From: Rattus norvegicus
Taxonomy: Eukaryota > Chordata > Mammalia > Rodentia > Muridae
Assembly (NCBI RefSeq): GCF_036323735.1
Contig: NC_086019.1
Span: 237,255,102-237,319,101, forward strand
DNA: 64,000 nucleotides
Reading direction: 5' to 3'
Shown: one piece after another, positions 1-13,700 of the stretch
Layout: each line of letters starts with the position of its first letter
How positions within the stretch are numbered: the stretch's first letter is position 1
The notes under the pieces: generated by a model
What the model saw: only the letters and a program-made list of their open reading frames with translations
Database searches by the model: none
What the model was told of the DNA's origin: nothing
Made by a program: the position numbers and the translations under genes

Positions 1-719
1 TTTTTGCCATGTGCTGTGAGCTCAAATCTTAAAATGGGCTGTGCATTTTTATAGTACAAGATGGTTAGAACAAAACTTAGAGGGTCTGGAAGATGATTCG
101 GGTTAGGAGAATTTACTGCTCATCCACAGGGCCTAGCTCCAGTTCCCACATAGTCACAACTGTCTATAACTATAGTTCCAAGAACACCCAGTTCCCTCTT
201 CTGGCCTCTGTGGGAACCAGGAACGCATGTGATGCACAGACGTACATGTAGCCAAACATCCATATACATACAATCGTAATGGTAACAGTAATGGTAGTAA
301 TAAAGAAAATTTTAAAGAAGAAAGCAACAACAAACAGCTTGGTAGAAACTCACTTTCAGGATAACTGGAAGCAACAGTAGACACCTTTAGTCGTCACTTT
401 TCTAATCCTTGTGGTTTGGGCTAGCTTACCAATACTACTTACCTCAAATGAATCATCAGTCTACTTTAATCATAGCTCTTGGTAATGGAACCAACAGTCA
501 GAATACATATTATAGTAATGGGCTTGTCCGGGACTAGTAATATTGGTGAGATGGTGTTAGTGTAGGAGGGTCTGGGGTCAGGGGTCATGATGATGGTGAG
601 TAGTCTCTGGATTTAATGAATGCTGGGGCTGAGAGCATGAAGACAAATTACTAGAGTGGTAGACTTAGCTTGGCTACTGCCAACACATAATGTTTTAAGT
701 TTTTGAAAGAGTTTTATCT

Positions 720-925
720 TAATAAACAGGCATGTGTATGGATGTTTTGCCTATAGTATGTGTGCAAACCACTTGTGTGCCTAGTGCCCACAGAGGCCAA
801 AAGAGGGTATCCTTGGAAATGGAGTTATAGATGTTGTGAGCTGCAGTGTTGGTGCTAGGAATCAAACCCAGATTTCTAGAAGAGCAGCAAGTGCTCCTAA
901 TCACTGAGTCACCCCTCCAACATCA
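720..925 (-). repeat. B3-type SINE
   Basis: The segment shows the usual reversed B3/B2-related body: a GTGCCCACAGAGGCCA core, a GAGTTATAGATG block, a degraded 'aatcaaacccag' B-box region, and an end resembling 'CACTGAGTCACCCCTCCA'. It is old and diverged. Confidence 0.75.
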
Positions 926-1264
926 AGGTTTATCTTTTGATAAACTGGAAAGATAGCTAGGAAAACTGCTACCTGAGGTTTATTCTGTCTAAGAAGTATT
1001 ATAATTTGGCAAAAAGTATGATACAAGATAGCACAGATAGGAATTGAACCTGAAGCTTTAAACACAGTGAGCTGGTGCCAATCAATCTTACAGTTTGGGA
1101 AGTCTTTGATGATGGATGATTTAGGACTAACACTACCAAAGGGTAGGCCTGTACTTTATGTGAGTGTTAGAACACAATGCAGAACTTTCATGTTTATTTA
1201 GCTGAGGTTTTTTTTTTTTAATGCTGAAAATTTTCTTGATTAGAATCAATGCTAGAAACGAGTT

Positions 1265-1295
1265 AAACCCTGTGAACAATCTTTTCACAGGGTTT
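1265..1295. repeat. Perfect 12-bp inverted repeat
   Basis: AAACCCTGTGAA at 1265-1276 and its exact reverse complement at 1284-1295 are separated by a 7-base loop. It sits at the edge of the URR1-like element and may be part of it. Confidence 0.85.
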
Positions 1296-1440
1296 GCCTA
1301 AAATCATCGGGAAGTACAAATGTTTACATTATGAACCATAACTGTAGCAAAATTATAGTTATAAAATAGCAACAAAAATAATTTTATGGTTGGGGTCACC
1401 ACCATATGAGGAACTGTTAGGAAGGTTGAGAACCACCAGT
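1270..1440 (-). mobile_element. URR1-like non-autonomous DNA transposon
   Basis: The segment contains 'ATTTTATGGTTGGGGTCACC' and ends with GGTTGAGAACCACCAGT. These are hallmarks of the short rodent hAT-type element URR1, whose terminus is CAGTGGTTCTCAACC. The family name is from memory. The copy is diverged and non-coding. Confidence 0.65.
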
Positions 1441-1797
1441 CTAAATCAACATGTATAAGAAATCTACAATAAATTTTACATGATGGAATTAAATGCCTCA
1501 CCTCTGGCGACTTAAAGATAATTATTTATATAGCTGGACTTTTTTGTGAAATAAAAGATACCAGAAACTTAGTAGAAGATGTCATAACATCTTTTACAAA
1601 GAGAAAACTATTCTTTTATAAATTCCCTTTACAACATATAAAGTATGGTATATGCTGTATAAAATAGTTGAGCTCCTGGAGCTCCTGTAACAAAATCCTT
1701 GGTAACAGAAGGCTGGTAGAAACATGTAAGATGAATCATGACATAACATGGAGGGGTCATACATTTTCTTAAAGCGTTGTAGCTTGTAGAAGAATGA

Positions 1798-1903
1798 TTT
1801 TTTTTTTTTTTTTTTTGGTTCTTTTTTTCGGAGCTGGGGACCGAACCCAGGGCCTTGCGCTTCCTAGGTAAGCGCTCTACCACTGAGCTAAATCCCCAAC
1901 CCC
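1798..1903 (-). mobile_element. ID element (rat SINE) with target-site duplication
   Basis: On the minus strand this reads GGGGTTGGGGATTTAGCTC, then the tRNA-Ala-derived body and GGTCCCCAGCTCCGAAAA, followed by an A-rich tail (the T run at 1798-1816 on the plus strand). A perfect 9-bp direct repeat, GAAGAATGA, flanks it at 1789-1797 and 1904-1912. ID elements derive from BC1/tRNA-Ala and are mobilised by L1. High similarity to the family pattern implies a fairly recent insertion. It is not a functional tRNA gene. Confidence 0.93.
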
Positions 1904-2149
1904 GAAGAATGAATTTTAAAGTAGATTAACTACCTGTTGACTTTAATACATCACCAGACAAGTCTGTCTTTGGTGGAGAATGCATTGAAACGAATTGCGG
2001 TAGAGGAGTGGCACAAATTTACTTATCCCCTCCCCACTTTTCTTTCCATTTAGTCAGCCGGCTATGGGAGCACACATGAATGTCAGTACTCGGAAAGCAT
2101 GGGTTTAGGGTCACCCTGAGCCACAAATCAAGTCCTTATTTTATTTTAT

Positions 2150-2325
2150 TTTTATTTATTTTGTTTTGTTTTCTGGGATAGCATTTCTCTATATAATAGC
2201 CTTGCCTGTCCTGGACTTGATTTGTAGACCAGCCTGCCCTTGAATTCACAGAGATCTGCCTGCTTCTGCCTCCCGAGTGCTGATGATATTAAAGGCATGT
2301 GCCACCATGGCTTCAAGATCCTACT
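2150..2325 (-). mobile_element. B1 SINE
   Basis: A reversed B1: T-rich tract, 'GACCAGCCTGCCCTTGAATT', CAGAGATCTGCCTGCTTCTG, then 'AAAGGCATGTGCCACCATGG'. B1 is 7SL-derived. The copy is moderately diverged. Confidence 0.88.
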
Positions 2326-3663
2326 TCTAAAATAAACAGAACATAACCAATGAAGCAAAGGAAAATAAATAGGGTCCTTCTTTGTTGCTCAGTTAGGCCA
2401 AATTTCTGGTCTAATACAGTCCTTTTTTTCAGCCTCCAGAGTACCTAGGGGTACTGACTTGTACCACTATACAAGTTGTACTAAATCATTTTTGCTGGCT
2501 TGCAAGATTCAAGGGAGGCAATAGGAGGCAGCGTGGCCGTCAAGAGGATGATGACAGTAATTGTACTGGACTGGATGTTCCCTGTGGGGAATATTGTCTT
2601 CCAGCTCCAGTGTCTTAAAACAGCACCTACATGACTAGGTGTATATACAGAGTAGAACCTAAATGCAAGACTGTCGTGAAGAACAGTGGAGAACCACATC
2701 TTTAACTTGGAGAACTTGAATTATGATAAGCTCTTCCTGTAAAAGCTCCATCTAGGAGGTCCTATACAATAATACAGAAATACCCAAACTTCACATCTTT
2801 GAAGAGAAAGAATAGTTTGACTTGAGACATGGTGGTTGAATAAACTGTGGTCGGTTTTTCAGCTCTAGACTGGGATACATACAGAAGATATGTTGTAAAG
2901 AAAATTAGTAAAATTAGTCATTTAGTTAGTAAATGACTTTAGTCTTCACTATAATTTTTATCTTCAGAGCACATAGGATGTTGTAAATATGCTATTAACC
3001 ATCCTATGTCTGATACTATCACTACAGTTTCTTCAGTGACTGGTGTTTTTGTTTATTACATTAAGCTTTTAATTGCGTTTTTAACTTCAAAGTGGTGCAG
3101 TGTAGATTGGTTAAGTGCAATAGCTTAATAGCCCGTGCTTATCACTTTAAAATGGAATTGCTCAAAAGTTGCTTTCATTTTAATCAATTAGTAATTACTT
3201 TTGAGGCAGTCTTCAAACTCCTGGATTTGTGATTCTCCAGACAGTTTCCAGAGTGTTAGGGTAGCAGTACCTGGATGAACGACTCCTCACTCCCCAGGAG
3301 TTGGAGATTGGGGTTTGAACTCAGGGATATAGCAAACTAGGCAACTGCTCTAAGTAAACCCCTAGCCCTTTGAAAAGCTATTTTATAATAAAAATCATAT
3401 CTAACATATTTTTAAACCATATGAATTCTCAGTCTGAGAAGGGAAACTCATTGGGGAACAGAATGACTTGAGAATCAGATCAAGATACATAGGCATTTTT
3501 TTGCATCAATTCCTTTCTACTTACAGCAGAGATGACAGTTTTTAATCTATATGAAAATGATAAATGTTCCAGATTTTCTTTTAAAGATAGAAAGATTTTA
3601 AAAACGAACCAAGAAATCTTGAACTAGGAGTCATTGACACTTTCTCTATCAAATTATAGATAC

Positions 3664-3807
3664 ATGCCAGATGTGGTAGCACACGCCTTTGATCCCAGCA
3701 CTTGGGAGGCAGAGGCAGGTGGATCTCTGAGTTCAAGACTCGCTTGGTCTACATAGTAAGTGCTAAGACAGCCAGGGCAATATAGAGACTCTATTTTTAA
3801 AACTCAA

Positions 3808-3857
<50 letters not shown>
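3664..3857 (+). mobile_element. B1 SINE with (TG)n tail
   Basis: A forward B1 contains CACACGCCTTTGATCCCAGC and GGGAGGCAGAGGCAGG. After the A-rich 3' part comes a pure (TG)n microsatellite at 3811-3857, a common association of dinucleotide repeats with SINE tails. Confidence 0.9.
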
Positions 3858-3860
<3 letters not shown>

Positions 3861-4234
3861 AGAGAGAGAAAATGTGTTCGTGTAAAAGTTAATGTTGACA
3901 TGTTTTTAAGATGTTATATTTTTCTGATGTTTATATATATAATATAATATATATCTTGAAAATTCCTCGATGAATATAGGCTCAATTGCTAAAGGCTTCT
4001 TGTGAAGAATGTGTAGCTTGTCAGTATTATAACATGGGTTAGGCCATTATTAATGATTTACGTCTTATGGCAGCTAATGTAAATAAAGTGGATCTGTGGT
4101 TAACAAAGTGTCTGACACAAAAGTAGTTGTTTTTTACCTCCCCTCTAATATTACCTCTTAATTTATTAGAATCTTACTAACATGGTATTTGAAGAGAAAT
4201 TTATTATCTGGAGATTTAGATTTTAATGAATTCT

Positions 4235-4258
4235 TAAGGTGTTTTTAAAAACACCTTA
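4235..4258. repeat. 24-bp perfect palindrome
   Basis: The arms TAAGGTGTTTTT and AAAAACACCTTA are exact reverse complements with no spacer. I see no surrounding element that explains it. Confidence 0.9.
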
Positions 4259-5079
4259 GAGGCCGTACACAATTTACCTGTGAGGAAAGTTGTCTCCCTT
4301 CTTCACAGTAAAATCCTGAGTCCTAGGGAAACATGAGGGCTAGGAAAAGTCCTGACTAAGAAACATGCTGCCATGCTGGTTTATGTAGTACTGTGAATCA
4401 AATACAAGACTTCGTATCCTTTAGACAACAACTCTACCAACTGAACTCTGTCTTCAACCCTGAAAACAAACTCTCTTGATGGTGTTATACAAAGAAAGTA
4501 AAATGGAGAAGGATTAAAAGTAATGATATGTCAAAGGAATATAAGCAATTTCAAATCATTAAGTGTTAAAGAAAAGGAAATGAACAAGTTTTTCCTTATT
4601 TCATTTTGGTAAGATTATCCCCATTTAGTTTTATGGCATCCTGAATATTATTTATTCCTGTCATATATCCTTTAAATAGCCAAGATGTTAAAAAATTCAA
4701 ATGACATTTTAAAGGTCATCTAACAGGTAATTACAAAGCTGGGACAGTAATCTTGGGTAAGTAGAGGTCCTCAGAGAGAGACTGATGATACCTGTAACAC
4801 TTAAGGGGAGAGAATTCTGAGGACAGCCATTTTTCTCTGTTTTTAATAAGTATTATGTGTGGGATAGAATATAGTCTCATGGTGTCCCCTTTGTGGGTTG
4901 GAGAGGTAGAGGGTCAGTATATCTCTAACCCTATCTGGAAGTCACTCTGCTCATTATGTATCCTGAACTGGTTTCAAACTCCTTCTTGGGAGGCATCCTG
5001 TCTCTGCATGTGGTTGCTGGAACTCTAGGCTTGCAAACCTTCCATTCCTTGTTAGATAATGGCAAGTCTTTTTTTTTAA

Positions 5080-5820
5080 ATACATGTGAATGTTTATGTG
5101 TATGGGGTACCGGGGGCTGGTTCAGAGGCCAACCTTGGGTATCATCCTTAAAAACACCATGCACCTCCTTTGAGACAGGATTTCTTACTGGCTTTGAGCT
5201 CACCATTTAGGGTAGACTGGCTGGCCATTGAGCCCCAGGGATCTCCTAGTTTCTGCTTCCCTGGTGTTGGGATTACAACTGTGAACCATCATACCCAATT
5301 TTTTCATGCGTACTGGGGCCTGAATTTATGTTCTCATGTTTGTATGGCAAACACTTTACCACCTGAACTCTTTCTCCATCCTTTGATAATGTTAAAATTT
5401 ATGTACCAAACTCTAAGATAATTTCTTACATGGATACTCACATAATTTATAGCATAGTGGTAGTTACATGAACTCCTGAGGAAACCAACTCCATTGCATA
5501 ATTTTTCAAAGGTTCCATTCATGAAATTGTATGGCTCCAGAGCCAAAGAGTTTTCCAAAGGTCAGAAGGTCAGATCCTCTGCAGTTGGAGTTAGAGGTAG
5601 TTGTGACCCACCCAAAAGGGGTGCTGGAAACTGAACTTTGGTCCTCTGGAAGAAGAGAGAGTGCTCTTAACCACTGATTGATGTCTTCAGCCTGTTTTAT
5701 TGAGTTAGGGTCTCATATAGCTCAGGCTGGCCTTGAACTTGCTTTGTAGCTGAGACAGACTTAACATTCCCAATCTGTCCCCCAAGTGCTGGGGTTATAA
5801 ACATGTATCACACCGAGGTT
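5080..5820 (-). repeat. Cluster of degenerate SINEs
   Basis: Three old reversed SINE pieces lie in series: a B1/B4-like segment around 5080-5320 ('GTGTTGGGATTACAACTGTG'), a B3-like segment around 5570-5695 ('CTCTTAACCACTGATTGATG'), and a B1-like segment around 5700-5820 ('GCTCAGGCTGGCCTTGAACT'). Boundaries are approximate. Confidence 0.7.
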
Positions 5821-8800
5821 TCAAGTTCTTTATCTTTAGAATAATGTTTAATGTCTCATATCTGTTTGCCAAAATAATTGACATCAGGCATTCTTTTGTT
5901 TGTGGGACATGGTAATGGATATAAAATATATCTATGTATATATGTCATGTTGCTTTTGTGTTGAGATTTTTTCATAATATGTAAGTGGTCATATTGAAAT
6001 TGGGGGTTGGACACTTGGATCCATAGAAATGTTGCAGTCAGTAGAGGGTCTGTCACTGTAGCCCGTGTGTTTTGGGAACTTAGAGGTCCACTGCTCAAGC
6101 CTCATGAGTCCTGGTATGACAGATATGGGCCTTGACTTAAGGCAAACATGCTATGGGTAAGAAGGATTGGATGAATTAGTGTTGGAGGTTAACTGTAAGC
6201 ATGTTAAGAGGAATTGAAGTGGTGCTTGTAATTGCTGTCACTGTTACTGTATTTGAAGCTATTCTTAGCCTGTGGTGCATGTCTTTGCGTAGTCTTAGTT
6301 AGGACTACTGCAAATAGAATCTAGAGAGGCAATTGAGAATAAACCATTAATGCTTTTTGATGGAAGTAACTTTTCTATAAAGTAGCAAAATGTGGGGTGT
6401 TTTGAGAATATTGATGTGTTGTGATCTTTTTAAAAATTCAATCTTGTCAAATATAATGATTTCTAGATTTTGATAGAAACGTTTTTAAGTAATGTCTGTC
6501 ATGTTGATCTTGAGTAGAGTCAGTCTTGCTGCAGTGACTAATTGTCCTATTTCTTGTTTGTGACTAATGTGTTAACCAAAGATTGCCAAGTCTATTTTTC
6601 TAGTGTTCTATGGATTACAAGGTTCTGAGACATTAGTTGTACATGTGACATCATTATTGCCTTGAGTTGTGAGAACTTTGTTCTCAAAAAGAAGCTTTAC
6701 ACATATGAGTTGGGTTTGACTTTTTAAATATGTATCATTTCTTTACATGAGTGTGTTTTGCAAGGTGGTCAGAAATAATTGTAGATTTTATCCAAATGAG
6801 TTATTTAGGATACATATTCCTGAGGTGCTCCTTCCTCGTACCTGTACTAGGTAACCTGAGGAAAACACGGAAGTCTGTTCTTCAAATAGAGATCCCAAAG
6901 CCTATTAAATAATATAAGGAACAATATATATTATATTATGCAATAAACTGAGTATTTTGTTTGAGTTGCAATCTTTAGTTTATTAGTAAGATTTTTAATT
7001 AATTGAAACTCCTGTACATGCATGTGTCTTGATACAATCCACATTCCATTTCATTCCATTCAACTTTTTTCCTACTTGGCCACATTTCCCTCCTAACTTT
7101 ATGTGTCGTCCCCACCCCCCAAAAGCTCTGAGCCCAGTGCTGCCTATATATGCATTGGTCTAGAATCATCTGCTGGAGAATAAATAGCTTCTCGGGGGTC
7201 AGGGGTACATCCCTAAAGAAAAAATTCCTTTTCTCTCCCAGCATCCATCAGTTGCCAGTAGTCCTCATTCAAGGGTGGGACTTCATGTCCCCCATGTATC
7301 CACCGCTGGGCTCTTCGCCGGCTTGATCTCATGCGAGTGTTACATGAGCATTCACAGCTGCTCTGAGTTTAGTTGTGTGTGTGATGGGCCTATCGTGTTC
7401 AGTCCACATATACTGTTTGCTGTGGGTGTCTTTTACTGTAGCTCTTGGCTATCATCTTTCCATCCTCTCTTCTGTGATGATCCCTGTGCCTTGGGATGAG
7501 GTTTTGGTAGGGACATCCATTTAGAACTGGGTGGTGGGACAGTCTAGCTCTTTACCACTCTCAACAGCTGTGAGTCTCTGTATTGATCACCATGTGCCAG
7601 AAGATGCTTCTCTGATGAGAGATGAGAACACACGTTTATGGGTATAAAAAGGAGAACTTGGGGTAGTTTAATATTGTGTATAAGATTTGCTTGTTTTAAA
7701 CTTAAGCTTTTCTGATTTAATTTCTTCCTGTGAACATCTACTTGAGATGTGTTCCTTTTTCTTATAACATTGAAAAAAATACCTAACAGTGGAACACCCT
7801 GCCTTTTAAAACTGTTGAGTAAACTCAGGTTACTTTGGTAAGTATTTTTAAAGTGCTATATTTTAGGCTTAGATATTTTTAACCCCGGTTGTGTTTCTGC
7901 ATTTACAAAAACATCATTGCTAATGTGTTTGGAAATGAGATTTTCATAGAATTTGTAAACCCCCATATAAGCAGTTCTGCGTAACCTGTTTGTAAGCTCT
8001 ACATTTTAGGTGTCTTAGGATGTCATAACATTTTCTGTTAGAATATGAAATGTTTTCTTTTTGCATGCAGCTTGACATTAAAGATTTTCTAAACTAGAAC
8101 ATGCCTACAGATTAATGGTGTCCTTATTTAAACATATTTCTTCCAGGAAGCAATGTTTTGGAAACATTGTATTTCTGCATTTGAAGAATTTTATTACATT
8201 TGGGGCAATGCAACCTTTATTGGGAAAACTTAAGCTTTTGACTTAATTTAAGCCTTATTGAGAATCTAAGTCTCACCAAAGTGGGATCAAGTCCAGGATG
8301 TTCTAGCTTGGATCTGTGGAGTAATGCCTTGACTTCCAGGTTCTGAGAAACAGTACTTAGATTCTTCCTCCTGTAGGAATAGAGACTGGACTCTGGGTAC
8401 AGTAGGAAAGAAGGTGACCTTCATCTACGCTCCAGCTTCTTATGACTACTTTAAGCTTTGTTTTAGAAGTTGTTCAAGCTTCATCTTCCAAAGAATATCT
8501 GGTATAGTCGGAAGTTTTCCTCTGTGAAATGCTGGAAGACGTGGCCACCTGCACCGTTCTGTAGTAACTTCAGCCGTACTTTAAGCTTCACGGGAAAGGG
8601 AAGATTATATTAGTAATTGCTTATACTTGAATAGGCTTTATCAAATTCTGATATAATTAAAAGTCTAGCGACGTATGGATATTTTACTTGATATTTTAAG
8701 AGCACTGAGGGCAAAATTTCAAGTTGAGTATATTTGTCGTTAACTCTATGGAATTTTGGCCCTACTGATAATTTGAATGTAGCTTAAGTGTGTTACCTAG

Positions 8801-11800
8801 GGGAACCTGTGGTTGAAACTTATCTACTGTGATGGAGTGAGAGCTATTTTGATATCTTTAAAGATAGAACCTACTTTTACGTCTTTAGCTCAATTGCAGA
8901 ACTGCCCTTGGTCTTTTGACTATATATTTCAGGATAGACTCACTTCCTTCCATACATGCACCCACACTGGAATACTTCATATGCTAACTCCACTTACCAG
9001 AGGGGAATCAGTGGGCCCACCTGGTTTAGGATTGTGAATCACCAGAACACAAACTAGAAATAATTTCAAACAAACAAAACCCTTCTTCTCTTATAAAGGT
9101 ATGCAGCCTCGGTTGTTTTGTTTCAGTGATGCAAGATAGACTAATGTATTTGCCTCTAAAAAAATTCATATTCCATGGATTTTTAAGAAGAGACATAGCA
9201 CAATCAAAATTGATTTCAAATGTAGTGGTTTCATTATATAATGGTTAATGAGAGCCCTTAGGCTGGAGAATTTATAGCATATGTGAAGCCTTCACATGAC
9301 CAACCCAGTCAACATTCTAGCATCCTAGCATGTAGGGGAAGGGGTTCATGAGATGTGCACACTAAGCATCTATGAACCCTTGAGGGCTTCTGGATAAGGG
9401 AGAGTCAGTTTTATTAAAGGTTGGCCCCTTGTTGGAGGACCACATTTCAGTGGATGGCCCGATATCTGTGAATATATGGGCAGCATAAATTCTACTAGAT
9501 ATGTTATTTGAAAAAGAAAAGAAAAAAAGGACGTGAAGTTGGAGGTGTGGGGATGGAATTAGGTAGCAGTTGGAGTGAATATGATCAAAAACGTTATTCG
9601 AAGTTCTCAAAGTAAGAAAGCATGTTATTTACATTCTACAGATCTGTGCATTCTTTTCAGTTTTATTCTGTTATCCATTTCTGGTTTTGTTTCATTGAGG
9701 TTAGAAAAGATTATATGATTTTATTTGAAATTTATTAAAATGTTTGTTGTCCAACACAAGGTTTATGATGGAGTACGTTTCATGTGCATTTGGTAAAATA
9801 AATGTTTTCCTGTTTTGGGGTAGAATTATATACATTATTGTACATACAATAAATGTTTTTATTTTGTCAGAGCACTAAACTGCCCTTGCCTAGGGTAGAT
9901 GCCCAGCATGCACACGGTGGCTCACAACCATGCAGGCGCTGGTTCCAGCCACACTTTCTCTCTTTCAGCCTCTGTTTGCACACGGTCCTCATACATACAC
10001 ACTGGCAAAACCACTCTACCCAGAAAATAGGGCTTTTAAAGAGCTTTAATTCTATAAAAGCAGATCTTTTACTTAATGAGCTGAGCATACTTCCAAATAT
10101 TCTTTAGTGTTATAACTCATACATCCTAAAGGTCACACAGGCTGTCTCAGTGAAAACTTGTTATTTTACCAGGTGAGTGTTGTGGTAAAGTATTAACAAT
10201 TTCATGTAACAGTACAGGGTGACAGGACGTGTTTCTGTGATCTTGAAGAGGAACAGTGGAAGAAGCAGAAAATGGCCTTGAGTAGGCATGTTACTCTATT
10301 GTCAAGTGTAATGAGAGGAACGAACTCTGAAGAGGAAAAGACTCAGTGGTAGATTGCTTGCCTAGCATGCCTGTGCCTAAAGCCCTGGGTTTGATTTTGT
10401 TTTTGTCATTTTGCATGTTCCTCTTTACCTCCTACAAAAAATTAGCTAAGAACTAAAAGCAGTTGCCTCTGGGAAATACTTACAAGTCAGGTGTGGTGGG
10501 CTGGAGCAGAAGACGGCTTGTTATAAGCCTTGAATTTCAGCATGAATTTTCTGCAGATAGAATGGGGAAGTTAAAAAATGTGGAGAGGCTTTTATGTTTA
10601 GATTTTTAACTTGTACTTTTGATTTTGTTAAATCTGTAAACAGGTTGGCAAGTTGAGAGAACAGCATAATAGTTTAACTTCAATCACTGTCAACTCATAG
10701 GCCATTTAGACCTGCATACTTAATTATCAGAGGGTTATTTTGAAGGGAGTCACAGAGTTTAAACCATTTGAGGAGTAAATGGCTTTATATGCGGCTTTAG
10801 TATCTATCCCTGGTGGGTATGCTGTTCAGAGGTCCAAGAAAATTCTACCATCAGCTTCAGGAAGTTGAGTTAGCTGATAAGCACAGCATTTGAGCCAAGG
10901 TCATAACTCTTTCTGACCAAAACCAAACACAGCAAGACTTGTTGGGCTTGCTTGTCAGTTTCTGTCCAGTGAGGCATTCTGGTTAATTTCTGTACATAGA
11001 CAGCTGAGTCCTATACCCCCACCTCACCTTTCAGCACAGTTGGCCGTCATCATGGGCTGAGGGCCTTTGTCACCTAGTTAAGATCCTTTGCCATATCTTT
11101 ATAACTGTCAACCTTCATCTTAATGCCTGCTTCCCAGAACATAAGCCCACAAGTAGGTAAAATGTTTCTTTTTAGCATTTCTAAGAAAGAGCTAACATCT
11201 GATCTTAGACTGCCTTCCTTTAAAGGGTCTGTTTATATAGCTGGCTTTGGCTGATATCTGGATATTTAGGTTTTAGGGGAATCTTTTTAGTATAACTTGG
11301 GTTGAATATCTGCTTTGGGGGGTCTGGAATTTTGGTATGTACTGTGTATGAATACCTATATGGCCAGCCTTTCGTGACTGTACACTTTAATATGCTGACA
11401 AGGTAAAATGTGTTTCGCATGTTACACTTTGGTTGGAGGAAGCATGTCTCTGTGGAACAGAACCCTCAAAGCTTGAATTTAGTGTGTCTAGTTTTTTCTG
11501 GTCAGTCTTTTTTTATTATTAATATTTTGGCTGAAGATCATAGCCATAGATAGCTGTGTTCTAATGAGTTCTGGATGTTAATGAATTACTTGGATTATGG
11601 ATGGGCTTAAAAACTCTTAACACATTAAGTATAATCACAAAACCTAATGATCTTAATAGCAATAATTTGTCAGTGTTTAGAATTCATTCATGCTTCATGT
11701 CTATGTAAAATAGAAGTCTTGTGGGGTGGCATTACCTAAATAAGTTGAAAACACTTATCTCCGGCCCTCTATCAGATCTGTGTCAGGATAAGGCTTTCCT

Positions 11801-12589
11801 TCCATCCTTTACTGTCTGAGCAGAGGCTAATTATTTGGAAGTGTTGCCAAAGGGACTGGCACTGAGGATAAATGGCTAAATGACTCTGAGGCCCCTTGCC
11901 AATATTGGAATTTCCTTTACCCAGTTAACTGAAGTGTAGAGACTTGATTGAAATGGGTGATTACAGAGTTCACAGTGTTGGTTCTCATTGATGGTGAGTT
12001 AGATATGTTGTGAGAGTCATGGGCTTACATGGCCCTTGTTTGATTCCGAAGATCCAGGACCAGGTGCTGGAGCAGCTTCTAGTTTCAAACCAGCTTGATC
12101 CTGAACATGGTACTCGTACTTGGCTAAGGGTCAGTTTTCTTCTGGTAGTTTCTGCCTTATTAATGCTGCTGATTCCCAAGCTTATAACGAATATGTTTGT
12201 ATTCCTATAGCATGAAGTTAACTTGACTGAAAGGATTTGTGAAAGTTCAATGTTGAGTCTTATTTCCAGAATTCCATTATTGGGCCTGAAGTGCAGCCCG
12301 AGAACGTGATTTTCAGTTAGTTAGTCTGTATATGTGGTGATAGCCTGGTTTGTACTCCACACTTTGAAGGGCCATAGCAGTGTGGCTCACCTCAGTTATT
12401 GAATAGTTTAGATGTGGAAACAGGTGCTCATTACTTCTTTATAACTAATAATACACAAAGGCAGTAGGTCCTATTTTTTTAGAGGCCAATGTAGTGTTTG
12501 CTTGCTGTCTTTGGCTGGATGATGTCAACAAGTTGGGCCTAAAATCAGTCTTTTTCTTTTCTTGTATTGTTGTTTTTGTTTTTTTGTTT

Positions 12590-12725
12590 CTTTTCTAGAC
12601 AGTTTCTATGTCTACCCTTGGCTATCTTGGAACTTCCTCTGTAAACCATGCTGTCCTTGATCTTGCCTTGATGTACCTGCCTCTGCCTTCTCAAGACGAA
12701 TTAAAAATGTGCACTGACCCCATCA
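12590..12725 (-). mobile_element. B1 SINE, degraded
   Basis: A reversed B1 pattern: a T-rich tract, then CTAGACAGTTTCTATGT, 'TACCTGCCTCTGCCTTCTCA' and loss of the 3' part. Boundaries are approximate. Confidence 0.65.
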
Positions 12726-13009
12726 CCTTTAAAACAAATCCTTAAGGAATTAAGGCCAAGGTTCTGTTGAGTGTTTGGTTTGGTTTTTGGTCTTAAGCAT
12801 TATTAGGGAGCACTACTACATTGAAGAACAATAGTTTTATCAAGAATATTTGCCTGGGGAAATGGAACCTGTTGGGACATGCTAGCTTTGTTCATAAATT
12901 AAGTAAATCATGAAACTTGAACTAGCTCTAAGTGTGGGAGAAGCTGACATCTAGGCCTGCTAAAATGATGGTGATGATGATTAACATCTTTTTACATTTA
13001 TTTTTATTT

Positions 13010-13400
13010 CATGTGTTTGGGCATTTTGCTTGCACCTTATACGTCTGTGCACCACGTGTGCACCTTGTGCCCACATTCTCAGAAGAGGGTGTCAGTCAGG
13101 TTCCTTGGGACTGGAGTTAAAGGCAGTTGTGAAGGGCCGTGTGGGTGCTGGGACCTGAACTCTGGTCCTGGCAGCAAGTGCTTTAATAGAGCAGTAAGTG
13201 TCCTTTGCAGCTGAACCACCTCTCTAGTCCCACGTATGCCCCTGCCCCATGTGTACACTAGGTACCTGCAGACGCCAGAAGAAGGTGTGGGATCCCATGG
13301 GACTAGAGTTACAGATGGTCGTGAGCTGCCATGTGGGCACTGGACATTGAACCCAGGTCCTCCACTTCCTTTACTGATGAGCCATCTCCCTAGCCCCTAT
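13010..13400 (-). mobile_element. Two B3-type SINEs in tandem
   Basis: Two reversed B3-like copies lie head to tail (about 13010-13230 and 13240-13400). Each has an AGAAG(A/G)GGTGT block, a GAGTTA(A/C)AG block, an 'ACCTGAACTC' or 'ATTGAACCCAGG' B-box relic, and an end resembling CTCTCTAGTCCC or CTCCCTAGCCCC. They differ from each other, so independent insertions are more likely than one local duplication. Confidence 0.75.
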
Positions 13401-13559
13401 TGAAATAATTCTTAAGTATGAAGCAAGGATTACTATGTTAGTTAAAATCATTACTACATATCATCAAAACCACATTCTCATTTAGGATATTATAACAGCA
13501 ATATTTGGCAGAATAAATTCATTACATAAAGAGAAACAAACAACAAACCCCAGGCTCTG

Positions 13560-13700
13560 GGGCTGTGGCTCAGCATTAAGAGCACTTCCTGCTTTTACAA
13601 AGACTCTGAGTCTGGCTTCCAGCACCCACACTGTGAATAGTCAGAATTGCCTTCACTTCAGCTCCAGGCGATGTGGTGGCCTCAGCCCGCAGGGTACATA
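13560..13700 (+). mobile_element. B2/B3-type SINE fragment
   Basis: A forward SINE head, GGGGCTGTGGCTCAGCATTA, is followed by AGAGCACTTCCTGCTTTTAC and CCAGCACCCACACTG. It is diverged and ends less than 450 bp before exon 4 of Uhrf2. Confidence 0.65.

Noticed and set aside
1798..1903. tRNA gene-like sequence
   Set aside because: The tRNA-Ala similarity is that of an ID SINE, with an A tail and target-site duplication, not a tRNA gene. The same applies to 17617-17706 and 25848-25950.
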